Assembly: GCA_963804885.1 (NCBI GenBank)
Contig: CAWDSF010000020.1
Location: forward strand, 620,001 to 684,000
Direction of reading: 5' to 3'
Origin: PALSA-1004 sp963804885
GTDB taxonomy: Bacteria; Pseudomonadota; Gammaproteobacteria; Burkholderiales; SG8-41
Length of the DNA stretch: 64,000 nt
Shown here piece by piece: positions 52,030 to 60,296 of this stretch. The notes under the pieces were generated by a model. It was not told the origin of the DNA. It did no database searches and worked only from the letters and a program-made list of their open reading frames with translations. Numbering within the stretch: the stretch's first letter is position 1; the number at the start of each line of letters is the position of its first letter. The position numbers and the translations under genes were made by a program.

Positions 52030-52731
52030 ATGGCGATCAAAGGCAAGAACATCAAGATACGCGGCGGGAGCGGCGAGTTCGACTGCTACGTGGTGAATCC
52101 GGAAATCACCGGCAAGCTGCCGGCAGTCGTGCTGGCGTCCGCGATCCACGGCGTGGACGCGGATATCCGCGCGATAGCCGATGAATTCGCGGCGCGCGGC
52201 TTCATCGCTGCAGCGCCCGACCTGTTCTGGCGCACGGTGCCCGGTGCGCTCGCGCGCGACGACCCGCGGTCGCCGGGACGCGGCCAGCCCCGCCTGGAGA
52301 AAATAAAAACCGGCGAATCCGACATGACGGACACCCTGGCGATGCTCAAAACGCAGGACAATTTCAACGGGCGCGCGGCGGCGATGGGCTTTTGTTACGG
52401 CGGCCCGTATGCAATCCTCGGCCCCAAGCGGCTGGGCTACGCCGCCGGAATTTCCTGCCACGGCACGCAGCTGGGTGATTTCATCGGCGAGCTCGACGGT
52501 GTCACGCAGCCGGTTTGCATCATCTGGGGCGATAAAGATCACGCCGCGCCGCCACCCGTGCAGGAAATGTACCGCAAGGTGCCGGCGCGCATGAGGAACG
52601 TCGAAGTGCATATTTTTCCCGGCGTCGAGCACGGCTACATGATGCCGGGCAACCCGAAGGCGTTCAGCCCGGAGACGCGCAAGTTTTCGATGGAGCGCGC
52701 GCTCGCGATATTGGGCCGGCTGCGGGGTTAG
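52030..52731 (+). CDS. Dienelactone hydrolase family protein
   Basis: 233 aa, with AGGGAAG upstream of the ATG. Alpha/beta hydrolase with the DLH cysteine nucleophile: Cys122 in GFCYGG, acid near WGDKDHAAP and His in GVEHGYM. Such enzymes open dienelactone in chloroaromatic and aromatic ortho-cleavage. It follows the HCCA-isomerase-like gene by 70 bases on the same strand, and both fit aromatic degradation. Confidence 0.9.
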   Translation: MAIKGKNIKIRGGSGEFDCYVVNPEITGKLPAVVLASAIHGVDADIRAIADEFAARGFIAAAPDLFWRTVPGALARDDPRSPGRGQPRLEKIKTGESDMTDTLAMLKTQDNFNGRAAAMGFCYGGPYAILGPKRLGYAAGISCHGTQLGDFIGELDGVTQPVCIIWGDKDHAAPPPVQEMYRKVPARMRNVEVHIFPGVEHGYMMPGNPKAFSPETRKFSMERALAILGRLRG

Positions 52732-52751
52732 TTAGCGGCGCGCGCTGCGCG

Positions 52752-53444
52752 CTATTGGGTGACGGCCGGCTCCATTCCCGACTTGCGTATCGCGCTCACA
52801 GCGGCCGGCGATTTTATGAAGTTCAGCCACTCGCGCGCCGCTGCGGGTTCGCGCGCAGTCTTCTGCATACCCGCGCAAAAAGTTGTTATGCACTGGATCT
52901 CAGCGGGTAGCGGCCCGATGAAATCGATACCGGGCACCGGCAGGAGCTCGCTCACCTGCTGGAATGCAATTTCCGCCTCGCCGCGCGCCACCGCCGCGCC
53001 GGACGGTTCCCCTTTGATCTGGCGGGACTTCGCCTTGATCTCCGCTGCGATGCCGAGACGCTCAAAGAGCTCGAGAATATAAACGCCGCTCGGGCCGGTA
53101 GAGAACGACACGGCCTTTGCCGCGAGCAGCGCGCGCTTCAACGCGTCCGCCGACGAGATATCCGGCCGCGGCGCCCCGGCGCGCACGGCAACGCCGACGC
53201 CGGAAGTCGCGAGATCGACGCGGCTGCCTGCAGCTATGCGGCCGGCCGCGATCAACGCCTCGATGTCTTTCAACTGCATGATGACGAGATCGCTCGTCTC
53301 GCCTTCCTTCACGCGCTTCAGCAGGTCGACACCGGGTATCCATAGTGTCGTCACGCGATGACCGCTCGCGCGCTCGAAGGCGGGCACGAGTTCGAGATAA
53401 GCCGGCTTGATCGCGGCCGATGACATGACTTGAATTTCAGCCAT
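52752..53444 (-). CDS. Cytoplasmic/periplasmic binding-fold protein (ModA/ABC substrate-binding-like)
   Basis: 230 aa from the ATG at 53444. Type II periplasmic-binding fold similar to molybdate/other oxyanion binding proteins: IQVMSSAAIKPAYLELVPAFERASGHRVTTLW, DLVIMQLKDIEALIAAG, VGVAVRAGAPRPDISSADALKRALLAAKAVSFSTGPSGVYI, GEAEIAFQQVSELLPVPGIDFIGPLP. No signal peptide is visible, so it may act in the cytoplasm as a sensor rather than in transport. It follows the 2-hydroxyacid dehydrogenase gene with a five-base gap. Confidence 0.78.
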   Translation of the reverse strand: MAEIQVMSSAAIKPAYLELVPAFERASGHRVTTLWIPGVDLLKRVKEGETSDLVIMQLKDIEALIAAGRIAAGSRVDLATSGVGVAVRAGAPRPDISSADALKRALLAAKAVSFSTGPSGVYILELFERLGIAAEIKAKSRQIKGEPSGAAVARGEAEIAFQQVSELLPVPGIDFIGPLPAEIQCITTFCAGMQKTAREPAAAREWLNFIKSPAAVSAIRKSGMEPAVTQ

Positions 53445-53449
53445 GGCCG

Positions 53450-54467
53450 TCAGCGCGGCTTCTTCAGGAATTCGGCATTCACGCAATTCGCCCGCTTGCC
53501 TTCGCGCAGGTAATCGTACGCGGTCTCGATCGCCTTGCGGCGCAGATCGGCGAGCGAATCGGGACTGTAAAAAGCCGCGTGCGGCGTCAATAGGACGCGG
53601 CCGCGTATCCACGGCTCGTTCGCGAGCCAGGCTTTGACCAGCGGGTCGTCGGCCGAAGCAGGCTCTTTCGGCAGCACGTCGAGCGCGACGGCCGCGAGCT
53701 TGCCGGATTTTAGTCCGGCGAGCAAAGCGCCGGTGTTGCAGATCGGGCCGCGCGCGGTGTTGATTACATAAGCGCCCGGCTTCATCGCCGCGACCGCCGC
53801 GTCGTCGATTATGCCGCGCGTCGAATCGTTCAGCGGCGCGTGGATGCTGATCACGTCGGCCATCGCCAGCAGGTCGTTCAGCGTGCGCGCGCGCGTGAAG
53901 CCGAACGCGAGCTCGGAACCGTTGGGCAATTCGGGATCGTAGAACGCGACGTTCATGCCGAATGCACGCGCGCGCAGCGCAGACGCCGTGCCGATGCGGC
54001 CCAAGCCGATCACGCCGTAAGTTGCGCCGCGCAGCCGCCGCGCAGTCACGTTGTGCACGTGCGTCCAGCCGCCCTTGAGTTCGGCCCGCAGCGCCCCATC
54101 GAGCGCCGCTGTGCCGCGCGCGAACGTGAGCATGAGCGCAATCGCGGAATCCGCCACCTCGGTCGTGCCGTAGTCGGGCACGTTGCAGACCACGATCCCG
54201 GCTTCGCCGCAGGCCTTGAGATCGACGACATCGAAGCCCACGCCGTTGCGCACGACGATGCGGGTGCGCTTCAGATGCGGGATCACCTTGGCGTCGATGG
54301 GCACGAACCGTGTGATGATCGCATCGCAAGTTCTGCCACGCGCTCAGTTCGACCGCCTCGAAGCGGTCTTTGCGCGCGTTGACGAGCGTGGTGTCGGGCC
54401 CCGCGACTTCGCGTTCGATATCAAGCGGGTCGGAGCGGCTGTCCGGAAAAAGAATATTGAAAGGCAC
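53450..54467 (-). CDS. D-isomer specific 2-hydroxyacid dehydrogenase, frameshifted near the N terminus
   Basis: Starts at a GTG (54467) with AAAGGAAAT upstream, MPFNILFPDSRSD. Frame is lost at the AA at 54328-54329 (TT on the coding strand); removing one base gives WQNCDAIITRFVPIDAKV and a complete 338-aa protein. The NAD domain has GVIGLGRIGTASALRARAFGM, and the catalytic regions ISIHAPLNDSTRGIID, VINTARGP and LLTPHAAFYS are present. It reduces a 2-oxo acid to the D-hydroxy acid or the reverse. It is part of a two-gene minus-strand unit. Confidence 0.85.
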
Positions 54468-54538
54468 GGCGGATTTCCTTTGATTGAGAGGGTGCTGGGA
54501 AAGCCGGCCAATTTTAAGGCTTTCCGCGCCGGGCCGCC

Positions 54539-55411
54539 TCAGCGGTCGGGCAGCGGAATGAACTCGGTTTCGTCGGGGACGCGCGGGAACTCCTGCGCCC
54601 GCCAGCGCGCTTTTGCTGCGTCGATCAGGTCGGGCGAGCTCGCGACGAGGTTCCACCAGATGATGCGCTCGCCGTCCATCGGCGCGCCGCCGAGCAGCAT
54701 CAGGCGCGCGGCACTCGTCGCGCGGAACTCAAGCGTGCCGTCGCCGGCAAAGACCGCCATGTGGTACGGAACGGCGGGACCGCCGCTGATGGTGACATCG
54801 CCTTCGACGATATACGCGGCGCGCTGCGCATACTCGGCGGGGAATTCGAAACTAGAGCCGGCGTCCATCTCCACCGCCAGATAAAACATGTCCGAAAAAG
54901 TCGGTGTCGGCGCGCGCTGCCCGAACGCACTGCCTGCGAGCAGCCGCATTTGCACGCCCGGCCGCACGATGAGCGGCAGGCTCGCCTTCGGCAGGTGCGT
55001 GAACGACGGCTCGGTTTTCTCATGCGCCTTCGGCAGCGCGATCCATGTCTGAATCCCGTGCAAACGCTGGCCGCGCGTGCGGTCTTCGGCCGGCGTGCGC
55101 TCCGAGTGCACGATGCCATGCCCTGCGGTCATCCAGTTCACGTCGCCCGGCGAAATCTGCTGCACGCTGCCCAAGCTGTCGCGATGCAGGATGTTGCCCT
55201 CGAAAAGATAAGTGACGGTCGCCAGGCCGATGTGCGGATGCGGCCGCACGTCGATGCCGCTTCCCGGCGCAAAATCCGCCGGCCCCATGTGATCGAAAAA
55301 AATAAACGGCCCGATCATCTTCGTTGGAAACGCGGGCAGGAGCCGGCGCACCGCGAAGTCGCCGAGGTCTTTGGTATGTGGTTTCAATACGGTAGTGCCG
55401 GATGCAGTCAT
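54539..55411 (-). CDS. Pirin family protein
   Basis: 290 aa from the ATG at 55411; the longer frame overlaps the neighbour without a ribosome site. Bicupin with metal-binding residues in FFDHMGPADFAPGSGIDVRPHPHIGLATVTYLFEG and MTAGHGIVHSE; second cupin near residues 170-265 (FEFPAEYAQRAAYIVEGDVTI). Pirins are redox-linked nuclear or quercetinase-like proteins in bacteria; the substrate is unknown. It lies 35 bases after the hydrolase-OsmC gene. Confidence 0.9.
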   Translation of the reverse strand: MTASGTTVLKPHTKDLGDFAVRRLLPAFPTKMIGPFIFFDHMGPADFAPGSGIDVRPHPHIGLATVTYLFEGNILHRDSLGSVQQISPGDVNWMTAGHGIVHSERTPAEDRTRGQRLHGIQTWIALPKAHEKTEPSFTHLPKASLPLIVRPGVQMRLLAGSAFGQRAPTPTFSDMFYLAVEMDAGSSFEFPAEYAQRAAYIVEGDVTISGGPAVPYHMAVFAGDGTLEFRATSAARLMLLGGAPMDGERIIWWNLVASSPDLIDAAKARWRAQEFPRVPDETEFIPLPDR

Positions 55412-55446
55412 GATGCCGCCATTGCGTGTGGGTTGAAAAAGAACGC

Positions 55447-56676
55447 TCAGGACTTGAGCACGGTCGGGATATGCACTTCCGAGTGCAGCGTGCGATGCAC
55501 CGGGCACTTTGCGGAGATCTCGAGCAGCTTCGCGCGCTGGAGTTCGTCGAGCGCGCCGGTAAGCTCGATCTCGCGCTCGATGCGGTCGATCCTGCCTTCC
55601 CTGGTCTCGCACCCGGCGCAATCCTGCGCGTAAATTTTGTCGTGCTTGAGCCGCACGGTGACGCGTTCCAGCGGCAGGTTTTTAAGCTCCGCGTACGCGC
55701 GCAGCGTCATGGCCGTACAGGCGCCCAGGCTTGCGAGCAGCAAATCGTAAGGTGAGGGGCCGGTATCGTTGCCGCCGTAGGCCACCGGTTCGTCCGCATG
55801 CATCACATGGCTGCCCGCGCGTATGTCCTGCGTGAATTTTCCGGCGCGTGTTTCCTGCACTATCACCGTTCCCGGTTCGGCAACCAACTCACTGGAGGTT
55901 TGCGCCGGATCACCGATGTAGCGGCCTGCCCACGCGGCAAGCACTGCGGCGACGAAGGATGCATCGGGTTTTTTCGTCAGCAGGTGGTCGGCATCATCGA
56001 GCGACACGAAACTTTTCGGGTGTTTGGCGGCGCCAAAAATCTGCGCCGCGTTGTCGACGTTGACCGTGGTATCGCGTGGTCCGTGAAAAATAAGCAGAGC
56101 CTTGCGCAGGTTCGTGATGGCGTCGCGCAGGTTATGGCCGGCGATGTCGTCGATGAACTGCTTGCGGATGCGAAACGTGCGACCGTCGAGCACGACGTCG
56201 GCTTCTCCGCGTGCTTCGATCTCGGCAGCCGCACCCGGCTTCAACAGGCCCCGCACGTGGTCGGGATTGAAGGGTGCCGCGATGGTCGCGACGGCAACCG
56301 CCTCCGGCACCTGCGCCGCGACTGCGAGCACGGCTGCGCCCCCCAGGCTGTGTCCGATCAGAATTTTCGGCGCCGCGTAGGTTTCGCGCAGAAAATCGGC
56401 CGCCGCGCGCAAGTCGGCGATGTTCGATGAAAAATTGGTGTTCGAAAAATCGCCGGCGCTGCCGCCAAGCCCGGTGAAATCGAAGCGCAGCACCGCGATG
56501 CCGGCCGCCGCGAGCCCGCGGCTGATCCGGGTTGCCGCCAGGCTGTCTTTCGAGCAGGTAAAGCAATGAGCAAACAGCGCATAGGCGCGCGGCGTGCCTT
56601 GGGCCGGCTCCAGGCGCGCTGCGAGTTGACCGCCGTCGGCGCCGGGGAAATGGATCATCTGTACGGGATTTGCCAT
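55447..56676 (-). CDS. Bifunctional alpha/beta hydrolase - OsmC family protein
   Basis: 409 aa fusion, a known two-domain architecture. Residues about 1-255: alpha/beta hydrolase with nucleophile Ser110 in GHSLGG, FTCSKDSLAATRISRGLA, and LIFHGPRDTTVNVDNA plus DDADHLL carrying the acid and His. Residues about 270-409: OsmC/Ohr-like domain with redox Cys320 in LGACTAM and Cys391 in KCPVH, which reduces organic hydroperoxides. The two may act in sequence on peroxidised esters or lipids. It precedes a pirin gene on the same strand. Confidence 0.9.
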   Translation of the reverse strand: MANPVQMIHFPGADGGQLAARLEPAQGTPRAYALFAHCFTCSKDSLAATRISRGLAAAGIAVLRFDFTGLGGSAGDFSNTNFSSNIADLRAAADFLRETYAAPKILIGHSLGGAAVLAVAAQVPEAVAVATIAAPFNPDHVRGLLKPGAAAEIEARGEADVVLDGRTFRIRKQFIDDIAGHNLRDAITNLRKALLIFHGPRDTTVNVDNAAQIFGAAKHPKSFVSLDDADHLLTKKPDASFVAAVLAAWAGRYIGDPAQTSSELVAEPGTVIVQETRAGKFTQDIRAGSHVMHADEPVAYGGNDTGPSPYDLLLASLGACTAMTLRAYAELKNLPLERVTVRLKHDKIYAQDCAGCETREGRIDRIEREIELTGALDELQRAKLLEISAKCPVHRTLHSEVHIPTVLKS

Positions 56677-56847
56677 GGAGTTTGCGCCTGAAGATCGCCG
56701 GTTGGCGGATGCGCGACGGGCCGCATCCGCTGGAAAAACCGCGAGGGATTTATGCTACACCGCTTCGCGCAGCACGGGGCAAATCCACGCCGCGCCAACG
56801 GCAGTGCTGCCGTGGCGCGCCGGGTCGAGCGGCCAAGAAGTGCGCGT

Positions 56848-57831
56848 TTAGCGCGCGACTGCGAGCTTGGGCTGGTCCGCGCGCGCGAGCTTGTTCAGTT
56901 CATCGCCGAGATAGCGGGCGATGGCGCGCATGCCGTAAAGGCCGGCTTCAGCTTCGGCGGCGCTGTTGTAATTTGTGTTCGTATTGACGTCGTACGTGTA
57001 CAACTCGCCAGCGGCATCGGTGATGAATTCGATGCCGGAAATGCCGATGCCGTTGTCGGCGATGAAGCGCTGGTAGCGCTCGACGATCGGGTCGCGAAAA
57101 TCGCGCACGATGCGAAAGCGCGGCGCCGCCGGTGCCGGCGTGCTGGACGTCGACTCGCCGACCGGGCAGAACGCATCGCCGGCCTGGCACACGTCGGCCG
57201 GGCACAATTCGAAGCCGAGCGTCGTATCGACGCGTACTGCGTAGAGGAATTTGCCGCCGACGAATTCGACGCGCGTGATGAACGGCTCGGGCGCGCGAAT
57301 GTATTCCTGCACGAGCGTGATGCCGTCGATCGAATCTTCGAAATCGTCGCTGTCGACATAATCGGCAAGCGCGTCGATCTCATGAAAGAGGCGCACGCCC
57401 AGGCCCTTGCCGGCCCGATTGTGCTTGGTGATGAAGGAGCCATTGAAACCGCGCGCGGCTTCGACGATGTGCCGGGGGCCGACAGCCGCGCTCGTGCGCG
57501 GGGTGCGGATGCCGTGTTTCGCGAGCGCCGCATATTGCGCGATCTTGCTTACTTCGAGTTGCAGCGCGCGCCCGTTGTTGACGACGCGACGCCCGTGCTG
57601 CTCAAGCCATGCGAGCACCGCGGCCGTGTATTCCGGAGCGTAGCGATGACCGCGGGTGTGCGAGGACGCGCTCATGCGGTTGTAGAACACGCCGTCCGGC
57701 GGCACCGACGAAAAATCCAGCACGCCCTGGTTCAGGAACCACTCGGCGTACGGCAAATTAAATTCCGCAAATGCGGCGCGCAGGGGATCGACCCATGCGT
57801 CGTTTTCGTGAATGACATAGATTTTTTTCAT
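56848..57831 (-). CDS. ATP-grasp superfamily protein (glutathione-synthetase-like)
   Basis: 327 aa from the ATG at 57831 (GGAAAAACC upstream). N-terminal pre-ATP-grasp region (KKIYVIHENDAWVDPLRAAFAEFNLPYAEW, GVFYNRMSASSHTRGHRY) and an ATP-grasp fold (SFITKHNRAGKGLGVRLF, LVQEYIRAPEPFITRVEFVGGKFLYAVRVDT) ending in the catalytic YDVNTNTNYN. It should form an amide or peptide-like bond with ATP. No gene context indicates the acceptor; it resembles stand-alone RimK/GshB-like ligases. Confidence 0.85.
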   Translation of the reverse strand: MKKIYVIHENDAWVDPLRAAFAEFNLPYAEWFLNQGVLDFSSVPPDGVFYNRMSASSHTRGHRYAPEYTAAVLAWLEQHGRRVVNNGRALQLEVSKIAQYAALAKHGIRTPRTSAAVGPRHIVEAARGFNGSFITKHNRAGKGLGVRLFHEIDALADYVDSDDFEDSIDGITLVQEYIRAPEPFITRVEFVGGKFLYAVRVDTTLGFELCPADVCQAGDAFCPVGESTSSTPAPAAPRFRIVRDFRDPIVERYQRFIADNGIGISGIEFITDAAGELYTYDVNTNTNYNSAAEAEAGLYGMRAIARYLGDELNKLARADQPKLAVAR

Positions 57832-58017
57832 GGTTTTTCCGCTGCTGTAGATGCTCAAAGAATAGAGCGTACCGAGAGGCGGTTTCAAACGGAAGGAATA
57901 ACGAGTGCCCTGTATATAACCAAATCTTATATCTGGGCGCGGCGCGGCAGTCCCACGCGCAACTTACTGAATAATAGAGCGATTATTAGTGGAGCAATCT
58001 CGCCCCGCGCCGGTACG
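57832..58017. other. AT-rich intergenic region with two dyads
   Basis: 186 bases between two minus-strand genes, strikingly AT-rich for this genome. Dyad ATATAA / TTATAT (57914-57919 with 57927-57932) and a near-perfect ACTGAATAAT / ATTATTAGT (57966-57975 with 57982-57990). They could be an operator or weak transcript end; no standard promoter was found. Confidence 0.4.
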
Positions 58018-58992
58018 CTATTGCGGAGGTATTCCCGCTTCCTTGGCGGCTTTTCGATAGCGCTCAATTTCTCTCGGCAGCAGGTCTGCAATTTGGGCAG
58101 GAGTCGCTACCCATGCTTCGGCGCTCTCGTTCTCGAGAAATTTCTTCATTTCGGGCCCGGCGAGGCTTTTATTGACGGCCGCATTGATGAAGTTGATGCG
58201 GTCAGCGGACAAGCCGGCCGGCGCGAACAATCCCCACCACAGTTCGTACGTATAGCCCGGCACTCCCGATTGCGCGACTGTCGGCAGTCCCGGCAGCAGC
58301 GATGTCGGTTTCTCGCTGGTGATCGCAATCACGCGCACGCGGTTGGCGCGCAATTGCGGGTTGACCGCCGCGGCGCTCGCGATACAGATCTCGACTTCAC
58401 CCGAAGCCAGCGCCGTCATGGCCTGCGAAATGCCTTTGTAGGGGATATGCGTGAGCTTGATGCCCGCGGCCGACGCGAACAACGCGCCGGAGAAATGGTT
58501 GTTGCCGCCCGTGCCCGACGACGAATACTTGAGTCCACCCGGATCTTTCTTCGCCAGTGCGACCAGTTCCTTGACGGTCTTGGCCGGCACCGAGGGATGA
58601 ATTGCGACCATCATCGGCGCGCGCGCGATCATTGCGACCGGCACGATGGCCCGCGCCGGATCGAAGGGCAGCTTCTCGCGCACCGCGGCGGTCGCGGGAT
58701 AAGAAGACGTGTGGCCGAGCAGCACATGCCCGTCGGGTTCTGCCTTGGTTGCGATCTCGGTGCCTATCATTCCGCTCGCGCCCGGGCGATTGTCGACCAC
58801 GACGTTTTTTCCCCACGCCACGGTGAGCTGTTGCGCGACGGCGCGGGTCATAATGTCGATCGACCCGCCGGCCGTATACGGCACGATGATCTGCACGTTG
58901 CGCGCGGGATACGGCGCTTGCGCGATGACCGGCAGCGCGATGAAGACGAGCAGCAACGGTACGAGGCTCGCGCGCGGGCGCATTTTCGACAT
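58018..58992 (-). CDS. Bug/TctC family periplasmic binding protein
   Basis: 324 aa from the ATG at 58992 with GAGGAGAACACC upstream. Signal peptide residues 1-25 (VIAQ). Binding loop VPYTAGGSID, then NRPGASGMIGTE, HIPYKGISQAMTALASGE and LLPGLPTVAQSGVPGYT. The C-terminal half is less conserved (EVEICIASAAAVNPQLRANRVR). It is divergent from the cytochrome c gene at 59124. Confidence 0.9.
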   Translation of the reverse strand: MSKMRPRASLVPLLLVFIALPVIAQAPYPARNVQIIVPYTAGGSIDIMTRAVAQQLTVAWGKNVVVDNRPGASGMIGTEIATKAEPDGHVLLGHTSSYPATAAVREKLPFDPARAIVPVAMIARAPMMVAIHPSVPAKTVKELVALAKKDPGGLKYSSSGTGGNNHFSGALFASAAGIKLTHIPYKGISQAMTALASGEVEICIASAAAVNPQLRANRVRVIAITSEKPTSLLPGLPTVAQSGVPGYTYELWWGLFAPAGLSADRINFINAAVNKSLAGPEMKKFLENESAEAWVATPAQIADLLPREIERYRKAAKEAGIPPQ

Positions 58993-59123
58993 GGTGTTCT
59001 CCTCTGGCGGTAAGACGGTGACTGCGCTCCATGATACCCCACGCGCGGGCGCAGCCGGCTGACCGAAGTTGACTAAAGTTTTTGGGCGGCTCACGATGCC
59101 GGCGTGTGTTCGGAAGGAATTAC

Positions 59124-59648
59124 ATGCAGAAATTCTACGGCGCGCTGATCCGCGCGATCCGGTTGCTTATCGCACCGGCCATCGTGTTCACTTGCGGCGT
59201 GGCCAACGTTGCGGATGCTGCAGATGCAGGCGACATCGCCGAGGGTATGCGGCTCTACATGCAAAAAGGCAATTGCCAGGCCTGCCATGGCTGGTCCGGC
59301 GACGGTCGCAAGACGGACAACCAGATGCCCGACGGCGCTAACCTGCGCGAAACCAAGCTCGATCGCGCGACTTTCGTGATGATCGTGAAATGCGGACTGC
59401 CCGGCACCGGTATGCCGCCGTTCGACCGGCTGGCCTATAGCGACGGCCGCTGCTTCGGCAAGAAAGAGTCCGACTTAAGGGCGCAGGGCATCAGGATGGC
59501 CGACCCGCCGGCGACATTGCAGTCGCGCGAAGTCGACCTGCTCGCCGATTTTGCGTACGCGAAAATCGTCGGCAAAGGCGCGATGGACCGCGCGAAGTGC
59601 GCCGATTACTGGGGCGGCGCGAGCGAAGTCTGCAACGAAATTAAGTAA
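59124..59648 (+). CDS. Cytochrome c, small periplasmic
   Basis: 174 aa from the ATG at 59124 with GGAAGGAATTAC upstream. Signal peptide about residues 1-34 (NVADAADA). One haem site, Cys51-His55 in CQACHG, with a Met ligand candidate in GTGMPPFDR. Extra cysteines (KCGLPG, GRCFGK, KCADY, EVCNE) may form disulphides. Its proximity to the PQQ dehydrogenase (convergent, about 650 bases away) suggests it could accept electrons from that enzyme, as XoxG-like cytochromes do. Confidence 0.85.
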   Translation: MQKFYGALIRAIRLLIAPAIVFTCGVANVADAADAGDIAEGMRLYMQKGNCQACHGWSGDGRKTDNQMPDGANLRETKLDRATFVMIVKCGLPGTGMPPFDRLAYSDGRCFGKKESDLRAQGIRMADPPATLQSREVDLLADFAYAKIVGKGAMDRAKCADYWGGASEVCNEIK

Positions 59649-60084
59649 ACCCCGGCTGCGGCTTTCGATGAATGCCCATGGCCTGCTTCCGGGGCGGCGC
59701 GATGTCGAGCCACTCGAACGCTGCCTCGAGATTATCGAAGACCCTGACATGCATGCCCCGGTTCACGGCGGCTGTCTCGCCAAACCGCTGCGGGTCGATC
59801 ACCGGAGGTCTCAGTACATACGCAAATGCCGTCACGGGAGAAACACCACGGTTTTTGTATGCCTTGACCGAATTTGCCGCGAATTTGCCGTAGAAGAACC
59901 GTTCGATGGTAGCGGGTTTTCCGGTTATCGTTCGGCCGTCCAACAGCACCTTCATTGATTTATGCTGGATAACCGCCTCGAGCGTATGCAGAAACGACTG
60001 TTCCGCCTCCTTGAGCAAAAACTTTCCGGTCACGTTCACGCTGAGATATTCCGCTTCGGGTCGGATTTCAGTTTTCAAGCTCAT
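59641..60084 (-). CDS. Hypothetical protein, possibly SpoIIAA/STAS-like
   Basis: 147 aa, ATG at 60084. No signal peptide, no cysteines. An alpha/beta pattern (EYLSVNVTGKFLLKEAEQSFLHTLEAVIQHKSMKVLLDGRTITG) is reminiscent of SpoIIAA-like single-domain proteins. The C-terminal part (FDNLEAAFEWLDIAPPRK) is typical of this small family. Its stop overlaps the convergent cytochrome stop by eight bases. The function is unknown. Confidence 0.65.
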   Translation of the reverse strand: MSLKTEIRPEAEYLSVNVTGKFLLKEAEQSFLHTLEAVIQHKSMKVLLDGRTITGKPATIERFFYGKFAANSVKAYKNRGVSPVTAFAYVLRPPVIDPQRFGETAAVNRGMHVRVFDNLEAAFEWLDIAPPRKQAMGIHRKPQPGFT

Positions 60085-60239
60085 GTCGTCGGCCGGCCTT
60101 TTTAGAGAAGGATGCGTGTCAACGAAGCGTTGTGCGGGACGTCATTGACATAGGCGAAACGGGAGGGCGGAACTACTTTACCGCTTCCGCGATAGAACGA
60201 AAAGCCCGGTAATTCCTGCGGCGCCCGGTTCCTGATTGA

Positions 60240-60275
60240 CAAAAAAACCCCCGGCCCCGCGCGGCGGGGCCGGGG
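60240..60275 (-). terminator. Rho-independent terminator of the PQQ dehydrogenase gene
   Basis: 12-bp perfect stem CCCCGGCCCCGC / GCGGGGCCGGGG (60249-60260 with 60264-60275), loop GCG, with seven A at 60241-60247 giving a U-run on the minus strand. It lies 21 bases past the stop at 60297. Confidence 0.88.
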
Positions 60276-60296
60276 CGTGAATGCTCGGGTGCTGCT

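Noticed and set aside
56752..59013. A 753-codon open frame on the plus strand
   Set aside because: It runs antisense across the ATP-grasp and Bug genes, whose motifs are unmistakable. Long antisense frames are expected at this G+C content, and its translation is Arg/His/Asp-rich without any motif.
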